In this document: positions 50,703-62,092 of the stretch, one piece after another
Numbering within the stretch: position 1 is the stretch's first letter
How the letters are laid out: each line of letters opens with the position of its first letter
Source of the DNA: Streptomonospora nanhaiensis
GTDB lineage: Bacteria; Actinomycetota; Actinomycetes; Streptosporangiales; Streptosporangiaceae
NCBI RefSeq assembly: GCF_013410565.1
Contig: NZ_JACCFO010000001.1
Span: forward strand, 1,302,001 to 1,366,000
DNA length: 64,000 nt
Reading direction: 5' to 3'
Translations under genes and position numbers: made by a program
Notes under the pieces: model-generated
What the model saw: only the letters and a program-made list of their open reading frames with translations
Database searches by the model: none
Told to the model about the DNA's origin: nothing

Positions 50703-50944
50703 GCTGCCAATGTCCCACACCCCGGCCCCTCGCAAACGCGGCCAACGTCCCCGCGGCGCCCCCGTTCGCTCACGGCGTGACCGGCGCTCGGACCGACGCC
50801 GACCGGCGCGGCGGGGGGCGGCCCCGCGCGGTCGAGCCCTCGACCGCCTCAGCCGCCCCCTCCCCCGCGCCCGGCGCCGCCGCCGGTCCGCCGCCACCCG
50901 CCCCAACCGCCCGCCGCGCAAGGTCATAGGATGGGTCCGGACAA

Positions 50945-51040
50945 GGACACCCGCGGGAGCCGGGTCGGGACCCGGCTGAGAGGGAGGCTGTCAGCCTCCG
51001 ACCGCATGAACCTGATCCGGGTCATTCCGGCGAAGGAAGT
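50945..51040 (+). promoter_or_regulatory. TPP riboswitch (thi-box)
   Basis: ACCCGGCTGAGAGGGAGG, CCGCATGAACCTGATCCGG and GTCATTCCGGCGAAGGAAG contain the invariant CTGAGA, TGAACCTGAT and GCGAAGGA elements of the thi-box. The purine-rich 3' end lies only about 12 nt before the thiO start, so TPP binding could occlude the ribosome-binding site. Confidence 0.95.
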
Positions 51041-51051
51041 GGCGGCCAACC

Positions 51052-53275
<2,224 letters not shown>

Positions 53276-53324
53276 CCCCCGCCCTCGCGGCGGGCCGCCC
53301 TCCCCTCGCGGCCGGCCGACCGCG

Positions 53325-53364
53325 CCGGCGTCCCGGTGGCCGCACCCGGCCGCCGGGACGCCGG
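53325..53364 (+). terminator. hairpin terminator after thiG
   Basis: An 18-bp stem with one G-T pair (53325-53342 with 53347-53364) and a 4-nt loop, about 50 nt past the thiG stop. No U-tract. Confidence 0.65.
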
Positions 53365-53516
53365 GGGCCGGCCTTCCGGGTAAAGGATCGGGCGGCGGCC
53401 GCACCGGGACCCCGCTCCCGCGAACGCGGCCGTGGCGGGCGATCGGGGCGCCGGCGGCGGCGGCCATCGCGGCGGCGGGGCTGTGGATCGGCTACGACCG
53501 GCTGTCCCATACGCCC

Positions 53517-53522
53517 TAAACT
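53517..53522 (+). promoter_or_regulatory. -10 box for the PASTA kinase gene
   Basis: TAAACT ends 7 nt before GTG 53530 (13 nt before ATG 53536), fitting a leaderless transcript starting at the GTG. Confidence 0.45.
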
Positions 53523-53535
53523 CCCCTGTGTGGAC

Positions 53536-55500
53536 ATGACGACTGCGGACCCCCTTGTCGGCACGACCCTCGACCAGCGCTACCGCGTCGAGGCGCGCGT
53601 CGCCAGCGGCGGCATGGCCACGGTCTATGTGGCCCACGACCTGCGCCTGGACCGCCGCCTGGCGTGCAAGGTCATGCACCCCTCCCTGGCCGAGGACCCC
53701 ACGTTCGTGCGCCGCTTCATCAACGAGGCGCACTCGGTGGCCAAGCTGTCCCACCCCAACGTGGTGCAGGTCTTCGACCAGGGCACCGACCAGGGCCACG
53801 TCTACCTGTGCATGGAGTACGTGCCGGGCCGCACCCTGCGCGACATGCTGCACGCGCGCGGCCGCCTGGCGGCGCGCGACGCCCTCGACATCATCGCCCC
53901 CGTGCTGGCGGCGCTGGGCGCCGCCCACCAGGCGGGCATGATCCACCGCGACGTCAAGCCCGAGAACGTCCTGCTGACCGAGGACGGCCTGGTCAAGGTC
54001 GCCGACTTCGGCCTGGCCCGGGCCGTGGAGTCCCAGCAGGGCATGACCAAGACCGGCACGCTCATGGGCACCGCCGCCTACCTGGCGCCCGAGCAGATCG
54101 AGCGCGGCACCTCCGACGCCCGCACCGACGTCTACGCCGCCGGGATCATGCTGTACGAACTTCTCACCGGCCGCCAGCCGCACACCGGCGACACCCCGAT
54201 CTCCATCGCCTACCAGCACGTCAACGAGGACGTCCCGCGCCCCTCGCGGATGGTGCCCGGTATCCCGCCCGAGGTCGACACCCTGGTCACCCGCGCCACC
54301 GAGCGCGACCCCCGCTACCGCCCCGCCAACGCCGGGCAGTACCTCGCCCTGGTCCTGGAGGCCCGCAACGCCCTGCCCGCGGCCGCGGGCGCCGACCCGG
54401 CGCGCGACGCCGCCACCGCCGTCGTGCCCGCCGCGGTCGGCCCCGCTCCCGGCCCCAACGACACCCTGGTCGTCGAGGCCGGCGGCCTGGCCGACCTCCG
54501 CGACCCCGACGACGACCTCGACGACGACCTCCCTCCCGCGCGGCGGGGCAGCCTGGACCGCCGGCACTACCCCATGCTGCTGGTCTCGGCCGTGCTCGCG
54601 GTGGTGCTGGTCGTGCTGGGCTGGTGGTTCTTCATCGGCCGCTACGAACCCGTGCCCGACGTGGTGGGCATGGGCGAGGAGGAGGCCGCCAACGTCCTGC
54701 GCGACGCCGGCCTGCGCATGGAGGTCGCCGACTCCGAGGTCTACAGCGACAGCGTCGAGCCCGGCCTGATCGCCGAGGTCGACCCCGCCGTCGACGACCG
54801 CGTGCTGCCCAACGACACCGTCACCGTGTCGCTGTCCAAGGGCCCCCAGACCGTCGAGATGCCCGACGTGGTCGGCCAGTCCGCCTCCGACGCCCGCGCG
54901 GCGCTGGAGGACCAGGGCTTCACCGAGATCACCGAGGAGCAGACCACCTCGCACGAGGAGCCCGCCGGCACCGTGCTGAGCACCGACCCCGAACCCGGCG
55001 CCGAGGCCGACCGCGAGGGCGAGATCGTCCTCACGGTCGCCCAGGGCTTCGACCTGCCCGACGTGGTGGGCCAGAACCAGGACCAGGCGCGGACCACCCT
55101 GGAGGACCTCGGCCTGCGGGTGTCGGTCACCGAGCAGCCCAGCGACGACGTTCCCGCCGGGCAGGTGATCTCCCAGGAGCCGGGGGCCGGCTCCACCGCC
55201 AGCGCCGGCGACGACATCGCGCTCACGGTCTCCACCGGACCCGAGAAGATCGAGATCCCCGACGTCACCGGCTGGAAGGTCGAGGACGCCGAGAAGGAGC
55301 TGCGCGAACTCGGCTTCGAGGTCACCGTCACCGAGATCCTGGGCGGCGACCGGGTTGTGCGCTACAGCCCCACCGGCGAGGCCGAGAAGGGCACCGAGAT
55401 CCAGCTCTGGGTCAGCCCGTTCGGCCCCGGCGGCAACGGCGACGAGGGCGACGACGGCCACGGGAACGGCAACGGCAACGGGCGCGGCGGCGACGACTGA
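53536..55500 (+). CDS. Ser/Thr protein kinase with four PASTA domains (PknB/PknL type)
   Basis: A 654-aa transmembrane kinase. Kinase domain, residues about 12-275: Gly loop [12 protein letters not shown], Lys45 (ACKVMH), HRDVKPEN with Asp139, DFG at 157-159, activation-loop Thr171/173/175 ([13 protein letters not shown]), APE at 184-186. An acidic juxtamembrane linker precedes one transmembrane helix ([19 protein letters not shown]) and four extracellular PASTA repeats, each opening with PDV-x-G. The end is Gly/Asn-rich. PASTA domains sense peptidoglycan fragments in relatives. The position, near the Rv2175c-type gene and idsA, matches M. tuberculosis pknL, although mycobacterial PknL lacks PASTA repeats. 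GTG 53530 is an alternative start. Confidence 0.93.
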   Translation: MTTADPLVGTTLDQRYRVEARVASGGMATVYVAHDLRLDRRLACKVMHPSLAEDPTFVRRFINEAHSVAKLSHPNVVQVFDQGTDQGHVYLCMEYVPGRTLRDMLHARGRLAARDALDIIAPVLAALGAAHQAGMIHRDVKPENVLLTEDGLVKVADFGLARAVESQQGMTKTGTLMGTAAYLAPEQIERGTSDARTDVYAAGIMLYELLTGRQPHTGDTPISIAYQHVNEDVPRPSRMVPGIPPEVDTLVTRATERDPRYRPANAGQYLALVLEARNALPAAAGADPARDAATAVVPAAVGPAPGPNDTLVVEAGGLADLRDPDDDLDDDLPPARRGSLDRRHYPMLLVSAVLAVVLVVLGWWFFIGRYEPVPDVVGMGEEEAANVLRDAGLRMEVADSEVYSDSVEPGLIAEVDPAVDDRVLPNDTVTVSLSKGPQTVEMPDVVGQSASDARAALEDQGFTEITEEQTTSHEEPAGTVLSTDPEPGAEADREGEIVLTVAQGFDLPDVVGQNQDQARTTLEDLGLRVSVTEQPSDDVPAGQVISQEPGAGSTASAGDDIALTVSTGPEKIEIPDVTGWKVEDAEKELRELGFEVTVTEILGGDRVVRYSPTGEAEKGTEIQLWVSPFGPGGNGDEGDDGHGNGNGNGRGGDD

Positions 55501-55505
55501 GCCCG

Positions 55506-55530
55506 GCCGCCGGCCGCCCCGGCCGGCGGC
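55506..55530 (+). terminator. hairpin terminator after the PASTA kinase gene
   Basis: GCCGCCGGCC and GGCCGGCGGC form a perfect 10-bp stem with a 5-nt loop, starting 6 nt past the stop codon. The response-regulator promoter follows at once. Confidence 0.6.
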
Positions 55531-55540
55531 ACCCGTTCGC

Positions 55541-55546
55541 TAAGCT
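55541..55546 (+). promoter_or_regulatory. -10 box for leaderless response regulator
   Basis: TAAGCT lies 6 nt before the ATG at 55553 and no ribosome-binding site is present. Confidence 0.45.
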
Positions 55547-55552
55547 CGCGGC

Positions 55553-56251
55553 ATGGACAGCCGGCCCCGCTCCGACCGCCCCGCCGACCCCCGCCCCCTC
55601 CGCGTCATGGTGGTCGACGACCACCCGATGTGGCGCGACGCGGTGGCACGCGACCTCGCCGAGGCCGGGCTGGAGGTCGTCGCCACGGCCGGCGACGGCG
55701 CCAAGGCGGTGCGGGTGGCCCCGGCCGCCCGGCCCACCGTGGCCGTGCTCGACCTCCAGCTGCCCGACATGTCCGGTGTCGAGGTCACCCGCCGCCTGCT
55801 GGCCGCCGCCGAGCCGCCGCGCATCCTGATCCTGTCGGCCAGCGGCGAGCGCGCCGACGTGCTGGAGGCCGTGAAGGCGGGCGCCACCGGCTACCTGGTG
55901 AAGTCCGCCGGGCGCGAGGAGCTGCTGGACGCCGTGCGGCGGGTGCACTCCGGCGAGGCCGTCTACACCGCCGGGCTGGCCGGGCTGGTGCTGGGCGAGT
56001 ACCGGCGCATGGCCGCCGAGCCCGGCACCCGCGCCGACTCCGCCGCCGCGCCCTCCCTCACGCCCCGCGAGACCGAGGTGCTGCGCCAGGTGGCCAAGGG
56101 GCTGGGCTACAAGCAGATCGCCGAGCGGCTGTCAATCTCGCACCGCACGGTGCAGAACCACGTGCAGAACACCCTGAACAAGCTGCACCTGCACAACCGG
56201 GTGGAGCTGGCGCGCTACGCGATCGACCGGGGCCTGGACGCCGACGGCTGA
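55553..56251 (+). CDS. NarL/FixJ-family response regulator
   Basis: A 232-aa two-component regulator. Receiver domain: VVDDHPMWRDA (acidic pocket), phosphoacceptor Asp67 in VAVLDLQLPDMSG, ILSASGERAD (switch Ser) and TGYLVKSAGREELL (Lys). The LuxR helix-turn-helix output domain occupies about residues 160-225: LTPRETEVLRQVAKGLGYKQIAERLSISHRTVQNHVQNTLNKLHLHNRVELARYAI. No histidine kinase gene is adjacent; the partner may be elsewhere, or the PASTA kinase upstream could act on it. ATG at 55553 appears leaderless. Confidence 0.93.
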   Translation: MDSRPRSDRPADPRPLRVMVVDDHPMWRDAVARDLAEAGLEVVATAGDGAKAVRVAPAARPTVAVLDLQLPDMSGVEVTRRLLAAAEPPRILILSASGERADVLEAVKAGATGYLVKSAGREELLDAVRRVHSGEAVYTAGLAGLVLGEYRRMAAEPGTRADSAAAPSLTPRETEVLRQVAKGLGYKQIAERLSISHRTVQNHVQNTLNKLHLHNRVELARYAIDRGLDADG

Positions 56252-56361
56252 GCCGGCGGCGCCGTGGGGCACCGGGCGCGCGCCATCGAGGCGCGTCGGC
56301 CGCGGCGGGGTGGCAGGGCCGAGGGCGGCGGGGACCGGGCCGCCCCTGACCGGCCGGGCGG

Positions 56362-57840
56362 TCAGCCGATGTCGGCCCAGCCCTTGGTCCGCTCCACCGC
56401 CGCGCGCCAGCGGCGGTGGGCGCCCTCGTCGCGCTCGCCCGGCTCGAACCGGCGGTCGAGGTTCCAGGTCTGGGTCAGCTCGTCGGTGGAGGACCACACG
56501 CCGGTACCCAGCCCGGCGAGGAACGCCGCGCCCAGCGCGGTGGTCTCCTGCACCTCGGGCCGGGCGACGCTGACCTGGAGCTGGTCGGCCTGGATCTGGC
56601 AGAGCAGGTTGTTGGCCGAGGCGCCGCCGTCGACCCGCAGCTCGGGCAGTTCGGTGCCCGAGGCGCGCGCCATGGCCTCGGCGACGTCGCGCACCTCGAA
56701 GGCGATGGCCTCCAGGGTCGCCCGGGCGATGTGGGCGCGCCCGGTGCCGCGGGTGATGCCGAAGATCGCGCCGCGCGCGTGGGGGTCCCAGTCGGGGGCG
56801 CCCAGGCCGGTGAGCGCGGGCACGAACACCACGCCGCCGGAGTCGCGCACGCTGGCCGCCAGCCCCTCGGTCTGGGCCGCGGTGTCGATGAGCCCCAGTC
56901 CGTCGCGCAGCCACTGCACGGCGGCGCCGGTGACGAAGATGGAGCCCTCCAGGGCGTACTCCAGGCGGCCGTCGGGGTGCTGCCACAGCACGGTGCTCAG
57001 CAGGCCGTGCTCGGGCGCCACGGGCGACTCCCCGGTGTTGACGAGCACGAAGGACCCGGTGCCGTAGGTGCACTTGGAGGAGCCGGGGGTGTAGCAGTTC
57101 TGGCCGAACATGGCCGCCTGCTGGTCGCCGGCGATTCCGGCGACGGGCAGCCGCAGGCCGAGGAACTCCTCGGGGTCGGTCTCGCCGACCGTGCCGTAGG
57201 AGGGCACGACCTCCGGAAGCGCCGACACCGGCACCCCGAACAGCTCGCACATCTCCTCCGACCAGCGGCCCTCGTTGATGTCGTAGAGCAGGGTGCGCGA
57301 GGCGTTGGAGGCGTCGGTGACGTGGCGCGCCCCGGCGGTCATGCGGCTGATGATGTAGGAGTCGACGGTGCCGGCCACGGTGTCGCCGGACTCCACCCCG
57401 CTCCAGGCGCGCTTGTCGTTGCGGCTCATCCAGGTGAGCTTGGTGGCGGTGAAGTAGGGGTCCAGCCGCAGGCCGGTGACCTGGGTCACGCGCTCCTCGT
57501 GGCCGGCGTCGCGCAGTTCGGCGCAGATCCCGGCGGTGCGGCGGTCCTGCCACACGATGGCTCTGCGCGGTGCCCCGCCCCGCTTGCGGCTCCACAGCAC
57601 GGCGGTCTCGCGCTGGTTGGTGATACCGATGCAGGTGGGCTGGGCCTCGGTGCCGTCCAGCGCGGTCTGGCACGCGGAGAGGGTGGCCTGCCAGATCTCC
57701 TCGGGTACGTGCTCGACCCACCCCGACTCGGGATAATGCTGAGCGAACTCCTGGTAACCCCGGGCGAGAACGGCGCCGTTCTCATCCACGATGAGGGCGG
57801 TGACACCGGTGGTTCCGGCGTCGATCGCGAGGACGGTCAT
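56362..57840 (-). CDS. glpK: glycerol kinase
   Basis: Phosphorylates glycerol to glycerol 3-phosphate. The 492-aa FGGY kinase shows AIDAGTTGVTALIVDENG (ATP phosphate), GITNQRETAVLW, WQDRRT, and DGGASANNLLCQIQADQLQ. A DasR-type operator lies about 30 nt upstream of the start. No glpF or glpD gene is next to it. ATG at 57840. It converges on the response-regulator gene with a 110-nt gap. Confidence 0.96.
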   Translation of the reverse strand: MTVLAIDAGTTGVTALIVDENGAVLARGYQEFAQHYPESGWVEHVPEEIWQATLSACQTALDGTEAQPTCIGITNQRETAVLWSRKRGGAPRRAIVWQDRRTAGICAELRDAGHEERVTQVTGLRLDPYFTATKLTWMSRNDKRAWSGVESGDTVAGTVDSYIISRMTAGARHVTDASNASRTLLYDINEGRWSEEMCELFGVPVSALPEVVPSYGTVGETDPEEFLGLRLPVAGIAGDQQAAMFGQNCYTPGSSKCTYGTGSFVLVNTGESPVAPEHGLLSTVLWQHPDGRLEYALEGSIFVTGAAVQWLRDGLGLIDTAAQTEGLAASVRDSGGVVFVPALTGLGAPDWDPHARGAIFGITRGTGRAHIARATLEAIAFEVRDVAEAMARASGTELPELRVDGGASANNLLCQIQADQLQVSVARPEVQETTALGAAFLAGLGTGVWSSTDELTQTWNLDRRFEPGERDEGAHRRWRAAVERTKGWADIG

Positions 57841-57868
57841 GGGTTGGCCTCCAGCACGTTGGACGACT

Positions 57869-57882
57869 ATGGTCTAGACCAT
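57869..57882 (-). promoter_or_regulatory. DasR-type (dre-like) palindromic operator upstream of glpK
   Basis: ATGGTCTAGACCAT is a perfect 14-bp palindrome whose core TGGTCTAGACCA equals the dre consensus bound by the GntR-family regulator DasR in Streptomyces. It ends about 29 nt before the glpK ATG, a repressor-like position. Confidence 0.7.
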
Positions 57883-58106
57883 GCGGACGGTGTGAACGGA
57901 GGCACCGGCCCCCGCTCCCAGACATCACCCGAGGGGTCTACCCGGGGGTGCGGGGCTTGCAACGCGCACCGGACGTCTTCCGTGACACCGGTCACATTCT
58001 CGCTGCCGGGCCGGCAGCGGGCGACCCCGGGGTCCGCAACGCCTGGAGGCGCCCCGCGCCGGCCATGGCAGTCAGGGTTTTGTCATTGAATTCGAGGAGT
58101 ACGCGC

Positions 58107-59132
58107 ATGCGAGTCGGGGTGCTGACCGGCGGCGGTGACTGCCCGGGGCTGAACGCGGTGATCCGCGCGGTGGTCCGCAAGGGAATCAAGGACTACGGCT
58201 ACGAGTTCGTGGGGTTCCGCGACGGCTGGCGCGGCCCGCTTGAGGGCGACACCATGCCCCTGGACCGGGCGGCGGTCAGCGGGATCCTCCCGCGCGGCGG
58301 CACGATCCTGGGCTCCTCCCGCACCAACCTCATGAAGATCGAGGGCGGGGTCGAGCGGGTCAAGGCCAACATGGCCGAACTGGGCATCGACGCCCTGGTC
58401 GCCATCGGCGGCGAGGACACCCTGGGCGTGGCCACCCAGCTCACCGACCGCGACGTCAAGGTCGTGGGCGTGCCCAAGACCATCGACAACGACCTCAACG
58501 CCACCGACTTCACCTTCGGCTTCGACACCGCCGTCAACATCGCCACCGAGGCGATCGACCGGCTGCACACCACCGCGGAGTCCCACCACCGCGCGCTGGT
58601 CGTGGAGGTCATGGGCCGCCACGCCGGGTGGATCGCCCTGCACTCGGGCATGGCCGCCGGCGCCAACGTCATCCTCATCCCCGAGCGGCCCTTCGACATC
58701 GACCAGGTCGTGGCGCACGTCGAGAGCCGCTTCAAGACCAACTACGCCCCCATCATCGTCGTCGCCGAGGGCGCCCACCCCAAGGACGGCCAGATGGAGC
58801 TGTCCACCGGCGAGAAGGACGCCTTCGGCCACGTCCGGCTGGGCGGTATCGGCCAGCGCCTGGCCGACGAGATCGAGTCGCGCACCGGCAAGGAGGCGCG
58901 CTCGGTCGTGCTGGGCCACGTGCAGCGCGGCGGCACCCCCTCGGCGTTCGACCGCGTGCTGGCCACCCGCCTGGGCGTCAACGCCATCGACGCCGTCCAC
59001 GACGGCGACTTCGGCAAGATGGTCGCCCTGCAGGGCACCGACATCGTGCGCGTGGACCTGTCGGCGGCCACCGAGAAGCTGAAGACCGTCCCCACCGAGC
59101 GCTACGAGGAGGCCGAGGTCTTCTTCGGCTGA
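58107..59132 (+). CDS. pfkA: 6-phosphofructokinase, PPi-type signature
   Basis: A 341-aa phosphofructokinase. GVLTGGGDCPGLNAVIRAVV binds the phosphoryl donor; VPKTIDND (residues 122-129) has catalytic Asp127. Two donor-deciding positions read as in PPi-dependent enzymes: Asp104 in GGEDTLG (ATP enzymes have Gly) and Lys124 (ATP enzymes have Gly). MGRHAGWIAL and HVQRGGTPSAFDR are further family motifs. ATG at 58107 has GAGGAG 7 nt upstream. It is divergent from glpK. The symbol follows sequence family; PPi use is a prediction. Confidence 0.92.
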   Translation: MRVGVLTGGGDCPGLNAVIRAVVRKGIKDYGYEFVGFRDGWRGPLEGDTMPLDRAAVSGILPRGGTILGSSRTNLMKIEGGVERVKANMAELGIDALVAIGGEDTLGVATQLTDRDVKVVGVPKTIDNDLNATDFTFGFDTAVNIATEAIDRLHTTAESHHRALVVEVMGRHAGWIALHSGMAAGANVILIPERPFDIDQVVAHVESRFKTNYAPIIVVAEGAHPKDGQMELSTGEKDAFGHVRLGGIGQRLADEIESRTGKEARSVVLGHVQRGGTPSAFDRVLATRLGVNAIDAVHDGDFGKMVALQGTDIVRVDLSAATEKLKTVPTERYEEAEVFFG

Positions 59133-59174
59133 CCGCGGGGGCGCGGCCCGGCCGCGCACCACGGGGGCGACCGG

Positions 59175-59207
59175 CGGCGGCGCGCGAGGCCACTTCGCGC
59201 GCCGCCG
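59175..59207 (+). terminator. hairpin terminator after pfkA
   Basis: CGGCGGCGCGCGA (59175-59187) pairs perfectly with TCGCGCGCCGCCG (59195-59207), a 13-bp stem with a 7-nt loop, 43 nt past the stop. Confidence 0.65.
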
Positions 59208-59381
59208 TCGGCGTGCGGCCGGTGCGGCGCCCGCCTCTGCCGATCGGGAATCGGCTTGTCCCGACCGGTCGTTGGGATGTTCGATACTGGGATATCACCC
59301 GCCGACGCGGGCGCGGCCGTCTCCACGGCCGCCCGCGCGCCCCGGGTTCCCCGCACGCGATCGATCTCAGGAGCCGCCGCC

Positions 59382-60659
59382 ATGGCCGTCATGTCCGAGC
59401 CCGAGGCCGTCGACGGGCGCGAGGCCGCCGAAGCCGCCGTCCCGGTGCGGTCCGCCTCCGGACCGCACGAGCTGTGCGTGCTGATGAAACTCGGCGAGAT
59501 CGTGCTCAAGGGCAGCAACCGCCGCCTGTTCGAGCGCCGCCTGCACAACAACATCCGCGCCGCCGCGCGCGGCCTGGGCGAGATCAAGCTGACCCAGCGC
59601 GGCGCGGGCGTCATCATCGTCCGCATGCCCGGCGGCTCCGACCTGGAGGTCGCCGAACTCGCCGAGCGCATGCGCAACGTCATGGGCGTGGTGTGGGTGC
59701 ACCTGGTGCGCCGCGTGCCCAAGGACCTCGACACCGTCACCGCCACCGCCGTCGCCGCGCTGGCCGACCGCACCGGCACCTTCGCGGTCAAGGCGCGCCG
59801 CCGCGACAAGCGGTTCCCGCTGACCTCCTCCGAGATCGCCCGGCACGTGGGTTCGGCCGTGGTCGCCGCGCACGGCCTGCCCGTCGACCTCAAGCGGCCG
59901 GCCAACACGGTGGCCATCGAGGTCGACAAGGACGAGGTGTTCGTCTTCACCGACGGCATCCCCGGCCAGGGCGGCCTGCCGGTGGGCATGAGCGGGCGCG
60001 CGCTGGTGCTGCTGTCGGGCGGCATCGACTCCCCCGTCGCCGCGCACCGGATGATGCGCCGCGGCCTCAAGGTCGACTACCTGCACTTCTCCGGCATGCC
60101 GTTCACCGGCCCGGAGTCCATCTACAAGGCCTACAGCCTGGTACGCCAGCTCGACCGCTTCCAGGTGGGCTCGCGGCTGTTCGTGGTGCCCTTCGGCAAG
60201 GCCCAGCAGCAGCTGAAGAGCTCGGGTGTGGAGCGGCTGCAGATCGTGGCGCAGCGGCGGCTGATGCTCAAGACCGCCGAGGCGCTGGCCGACGACCTCG
60301 GCGCCGAGGCGCTGATCACCGGCGACGCGCTGGGCCAGGTCTCCAGCCAGACCATGACCAACCTGACGGCGCTGGACGACGCGGTCGACCTGCCGATCCT
60401 GCGGCCGCTGATCGGCATGGACAAGACCGAGATCATGGACCAGGCGCGGCGCATCGGCACGTTGACCATCTCGGAGCTGCCCGACGAGGACTGCTGCACG
60501 CTGCTGACCCCCCGCCAGGTCGAGACCGCGGCCAAGATCCCCGACCTCCGCCAGATCGAGAAGCGGCTGGACGCCGAGGAGCTGGCCGAGCACCTGGTCA
60601 CCACGGCGCAGCTGCACCGGCCCAGCTTCCTGGGCGACTCCGCCCCCGCCACGGTCTGA
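59382..60659 (+). CDS. thiI: tRNA 4-thiouridine sulfurtransferase ThiI
   Basis: A 425-aa enzyme adding sulfur to U8 of tRNA and, in some bacteria, to ThiS. An N-terminal ferredoxin-like/THUMP region (about 20-165, CVLMKLGEIVLKGSNRRLFERRLHNNIR) is followed by the PP-loop LVLLSGGIDSPVAAHRMM near residue 209 and DALGQVSSQTMTNL. The C-terminal rhodanese domain of E. coli ThiI is absent; DEDCCTLLTP holds cysteines that could serve. ATG at 59382 is favoured by AGGAG 8 nt upstream. Confidence 0.92.
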   Translation: MAVMSEPEAVDGREAAEAAVPVRSASGPHELCVLMKLGEIVLKGSNRRLFERRLHNNIRAAARGLGEIKLTQRGAGVIIVRMPGGSDLEVAELAERMRNVMGVVWVHLVRRVPKDLDTVTATAVAALADRTGTFAVKARRRDKRFPLTSSEIARHVGSAVVAAHGLPVDLKRPANTVAIEVDKDEVFVFTDGIPGQGGLPVGMSGRALVLLSGGIDSPVAAHRMMRRGLKVDYLHFSGMPFTGPESIYKAYSLVRQLDRFQVGSRLFVVPFGKAQQQLKSSGVERLQIVAQRRLMLKTAEALADDLGAEALITGDALGQVSSQTMTNLTALDDAVDLPILRPLIGMDKTEIMDQARRIGTLTISELPDEDCCTLLTPRQVETAAKIPDLRQIEKRLDAEELAEHLVTTAQLHRPSFLGDSAPATV

Positions 60660-60675
60660 GCCCCTCCGCCGTCCC

Positions 60676-60713
60676 GCGGCGGCCCCGGTTCCGGTCGGAA
60701 CCGGGGCCGCCGC
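60676..60713 (+). terminator. terminator between thiI and aroF
   Basis: A perfect 17-bp stem (60676-60692 with 60697-60713; loop GGTC) lies 17 nt past the thiI stop. The genes converge, so it could also end the aroF transcript. Confidence 0.75.
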
Positions 60714-60807
60714 CGTTGCGACGCGTGCGGGTCGGCGCACAAGGCCGGGCGGAGCGGAGCCGAAGGGGCGGGCCGGGTGGGCCTGGCGGGCCGGCAGAGG
60801 CGGGCCG

Positions 60808-61860
60808 TCAGACCCCGACCGGTTCGCGCCGCGGCTCGGGCGCGGGGGTGAGGGTGCGGCCCAGCAGCGCGGGCAGCGTGGCGGCGATGTCGGCCAGCTC
60901 GGCGATGTCGGAGTCCACCAGCGCCTGCGGGCCGTCGCACAGCGCGGTCTCGGGGTGGGGGTGGACGTCGACGATGATGCCGTCGGCCCCGACCGCGATG
61001 GCCGCCCGCGACAGCGGCAGCACCAGTTCGCGCTTGCCGCCCGAGTGCGAGGGGTCGACGATCACCGGCAGGTGGGACAGCCGCTGGGCGACCGGCACCG
61101 CGCTGATGTCCAGGGTGTTGCGGGTGGCCTTCTCGAAGGTGCGGATGCCGCGCTCGCACAGCACGATGTCGAGGTTGCCGCGCTGGGCGATGTACTCGGC
61201 GGCCATCAGCCACTCCTCGATGGTGGCGTTCATGCCGCGCTTGAGCATGACCGGGCGGCCCGCCTCGCCGGCCGCCTGGAGCAGCGCGAAGTTCTGCATG
61301 TTGCGGGTGCCGATCTGCAGCATGTCGGCGTAGCCGGCGACCAGCTCGACGTCGGCGGCGTCGACCACCTCGGTGACGATCGGCAGGCCGGTCTCGGCGC
61401 GCACGTCGGCCAGGATCTTCAGGCCGGCCTCGCCCAGGCCCTGGAAGGCGTAGGGGGAGGTGCGGGGCTTGTAGGCGCCGCCGCGCAGCAGCGCCGCACC
61501 GGCCGCCTTGGCCATCTGGGCGGCCCGCAGGGTCTGGTCGGGGGTCTCGACCGCGCACGGCCCGGCGATGACGGTGAGGTGGTCGCCGCCGATGGGCACC
61601 CCGGCCACCCGGACGGTGGAGCGGGTGGGGTGGTTCTCGCTGCTCACGAGCTTGTAGGGGACGCTGATGCGCAGGACGTCGCTGACGCCGGGCATGGCGC
61701 GCAGGTCCAGGGTCTCGAACTGCCGCACGTCGCCCACCAGACCGATGATGGTGCGGCTGACACCGCGCGTGACGTAGGCCTCGCCTCCCGCGCTCGCGAC
61801 GAGGTCGACGAGGTTGTCGATATGTTCGGGTGTTGCTCCTGGCCCCATGACGATGACCAT
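60808..61860 (-). CDS. aroF: 3-deoxy-7-phosphoheptulonate synthase (DAHP synthase, type I-beta)
   Basis: First step of the shikimate pathway, from PEP and erythrose 4-phosphate. The 350-aa protein has an N-terminal ferredoxin-like regulatory region of about 70 residues (IVMGPGATPEHIDNLVDLVASAGGEAYVT) and the catalytic barrel: VIAGPCAVET, LRGGAYKPRTSPYAFQGLG, IGTRNMQNF, MLKRGM, CERGIRTFE and VIVDPSHSGGKR. This is the Thermotoga-type Phe/Tyr-regulated class, unlike the type II AroG of mycobacteria. ATG at 61860 has AAGGGA 9 nt upstream. A leader peptide and terminator precede it. Confidence 0.95.
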   Translation of the reverse strand: MVIVMGPGATPEHIDNLVDLVASAGGEAYVTRGVSRTIIGLVGDVRQFETLDLRAMPGVSDVLRISVPYKLVSSENHPTRSTVRVAGVPIGGDHLTVIAGPCAVETPDQTLRAAQMAKAAGAALLRGGAYKPRTSPYAFQGLGEAGLKILADVRAETGLPIVTEVVDAADVELVAGYADMLQIGTRNMQNFALLQAAGEAGRPVMLKRGMNATIEEWLMAAEYIAQRGNLDIVLCERGIRTFEKATRNTLDISAVPVAQRLSHLPVIVDPSHSGGKRELVLPLSRAAIAVGADGIIVDVHPHPETALCDGPQALVDSDIAELADIAATLPALLGRTLTPAPEPRREPVGV

Positions 61861-61961
61861 GGTGGTTGTCCCTTCGGCGTCGTGTGCGTCCGTGGCCGGA
61901 CGTGGCTGGCGTGCTCGGGCGCACCGGGCGGGTCCGGGACCGGACCGGCCCAGCGACACGA

Positions 61962-61996
61962 AAGAGCCCCGGGCCGGTTACCGGCCCGGGGCTCTT
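61962..61996 (-). terminator. attenuator terminator upstream of aroF
   Basis: On the minus strand AAGAGCCCCGGGCCGG and its complement (61981-61996 and 61962-61977) form a 16-bp stem with a 3-nt loop, followed by TTC. It lies between the aromatic leader peptide and aroF and is probably the OFF state of the attenuator. Confidence 0.8.
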
Positions 61997-62010
61997 CGAT
62001 GTCGTCCGTG

Positions 62011-62085
62011 TCAGCGCAGCGCTTGGCGGGCGACCGTCCTAGCCGTGGGCCGGTAGCCATAAAAGCGCCAAAAGCTGTGCTGCAT
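62011..62085 (-). CDS. aromatic leader peptide (attenuator), 24 aa
   Basis: A short ORF begins MQHSFWRFYGYRP and ends at TGA 62011. Five of its first 11 residues are aromatic (Phe5, Trp6, Phe8, Tyr9, Tyr11), as in leader peptides that make ribosomes stall when charged aromatic tRNAs are scarce. A terminator follows 15 nt after its stop, then aroF. A TATAGT box lies 7 nt before its ATG, so the transcript is leaderless. A similar Phe-Tyr-Phe leader (aroR) controls aroF in Corynebacterium glutamicum. Confidence 0.85.
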   Translation of the reverse strand: MQHSFWRFYGYRPTARTVARQALR

Positions 62086-62092
62086 GGAAGCG

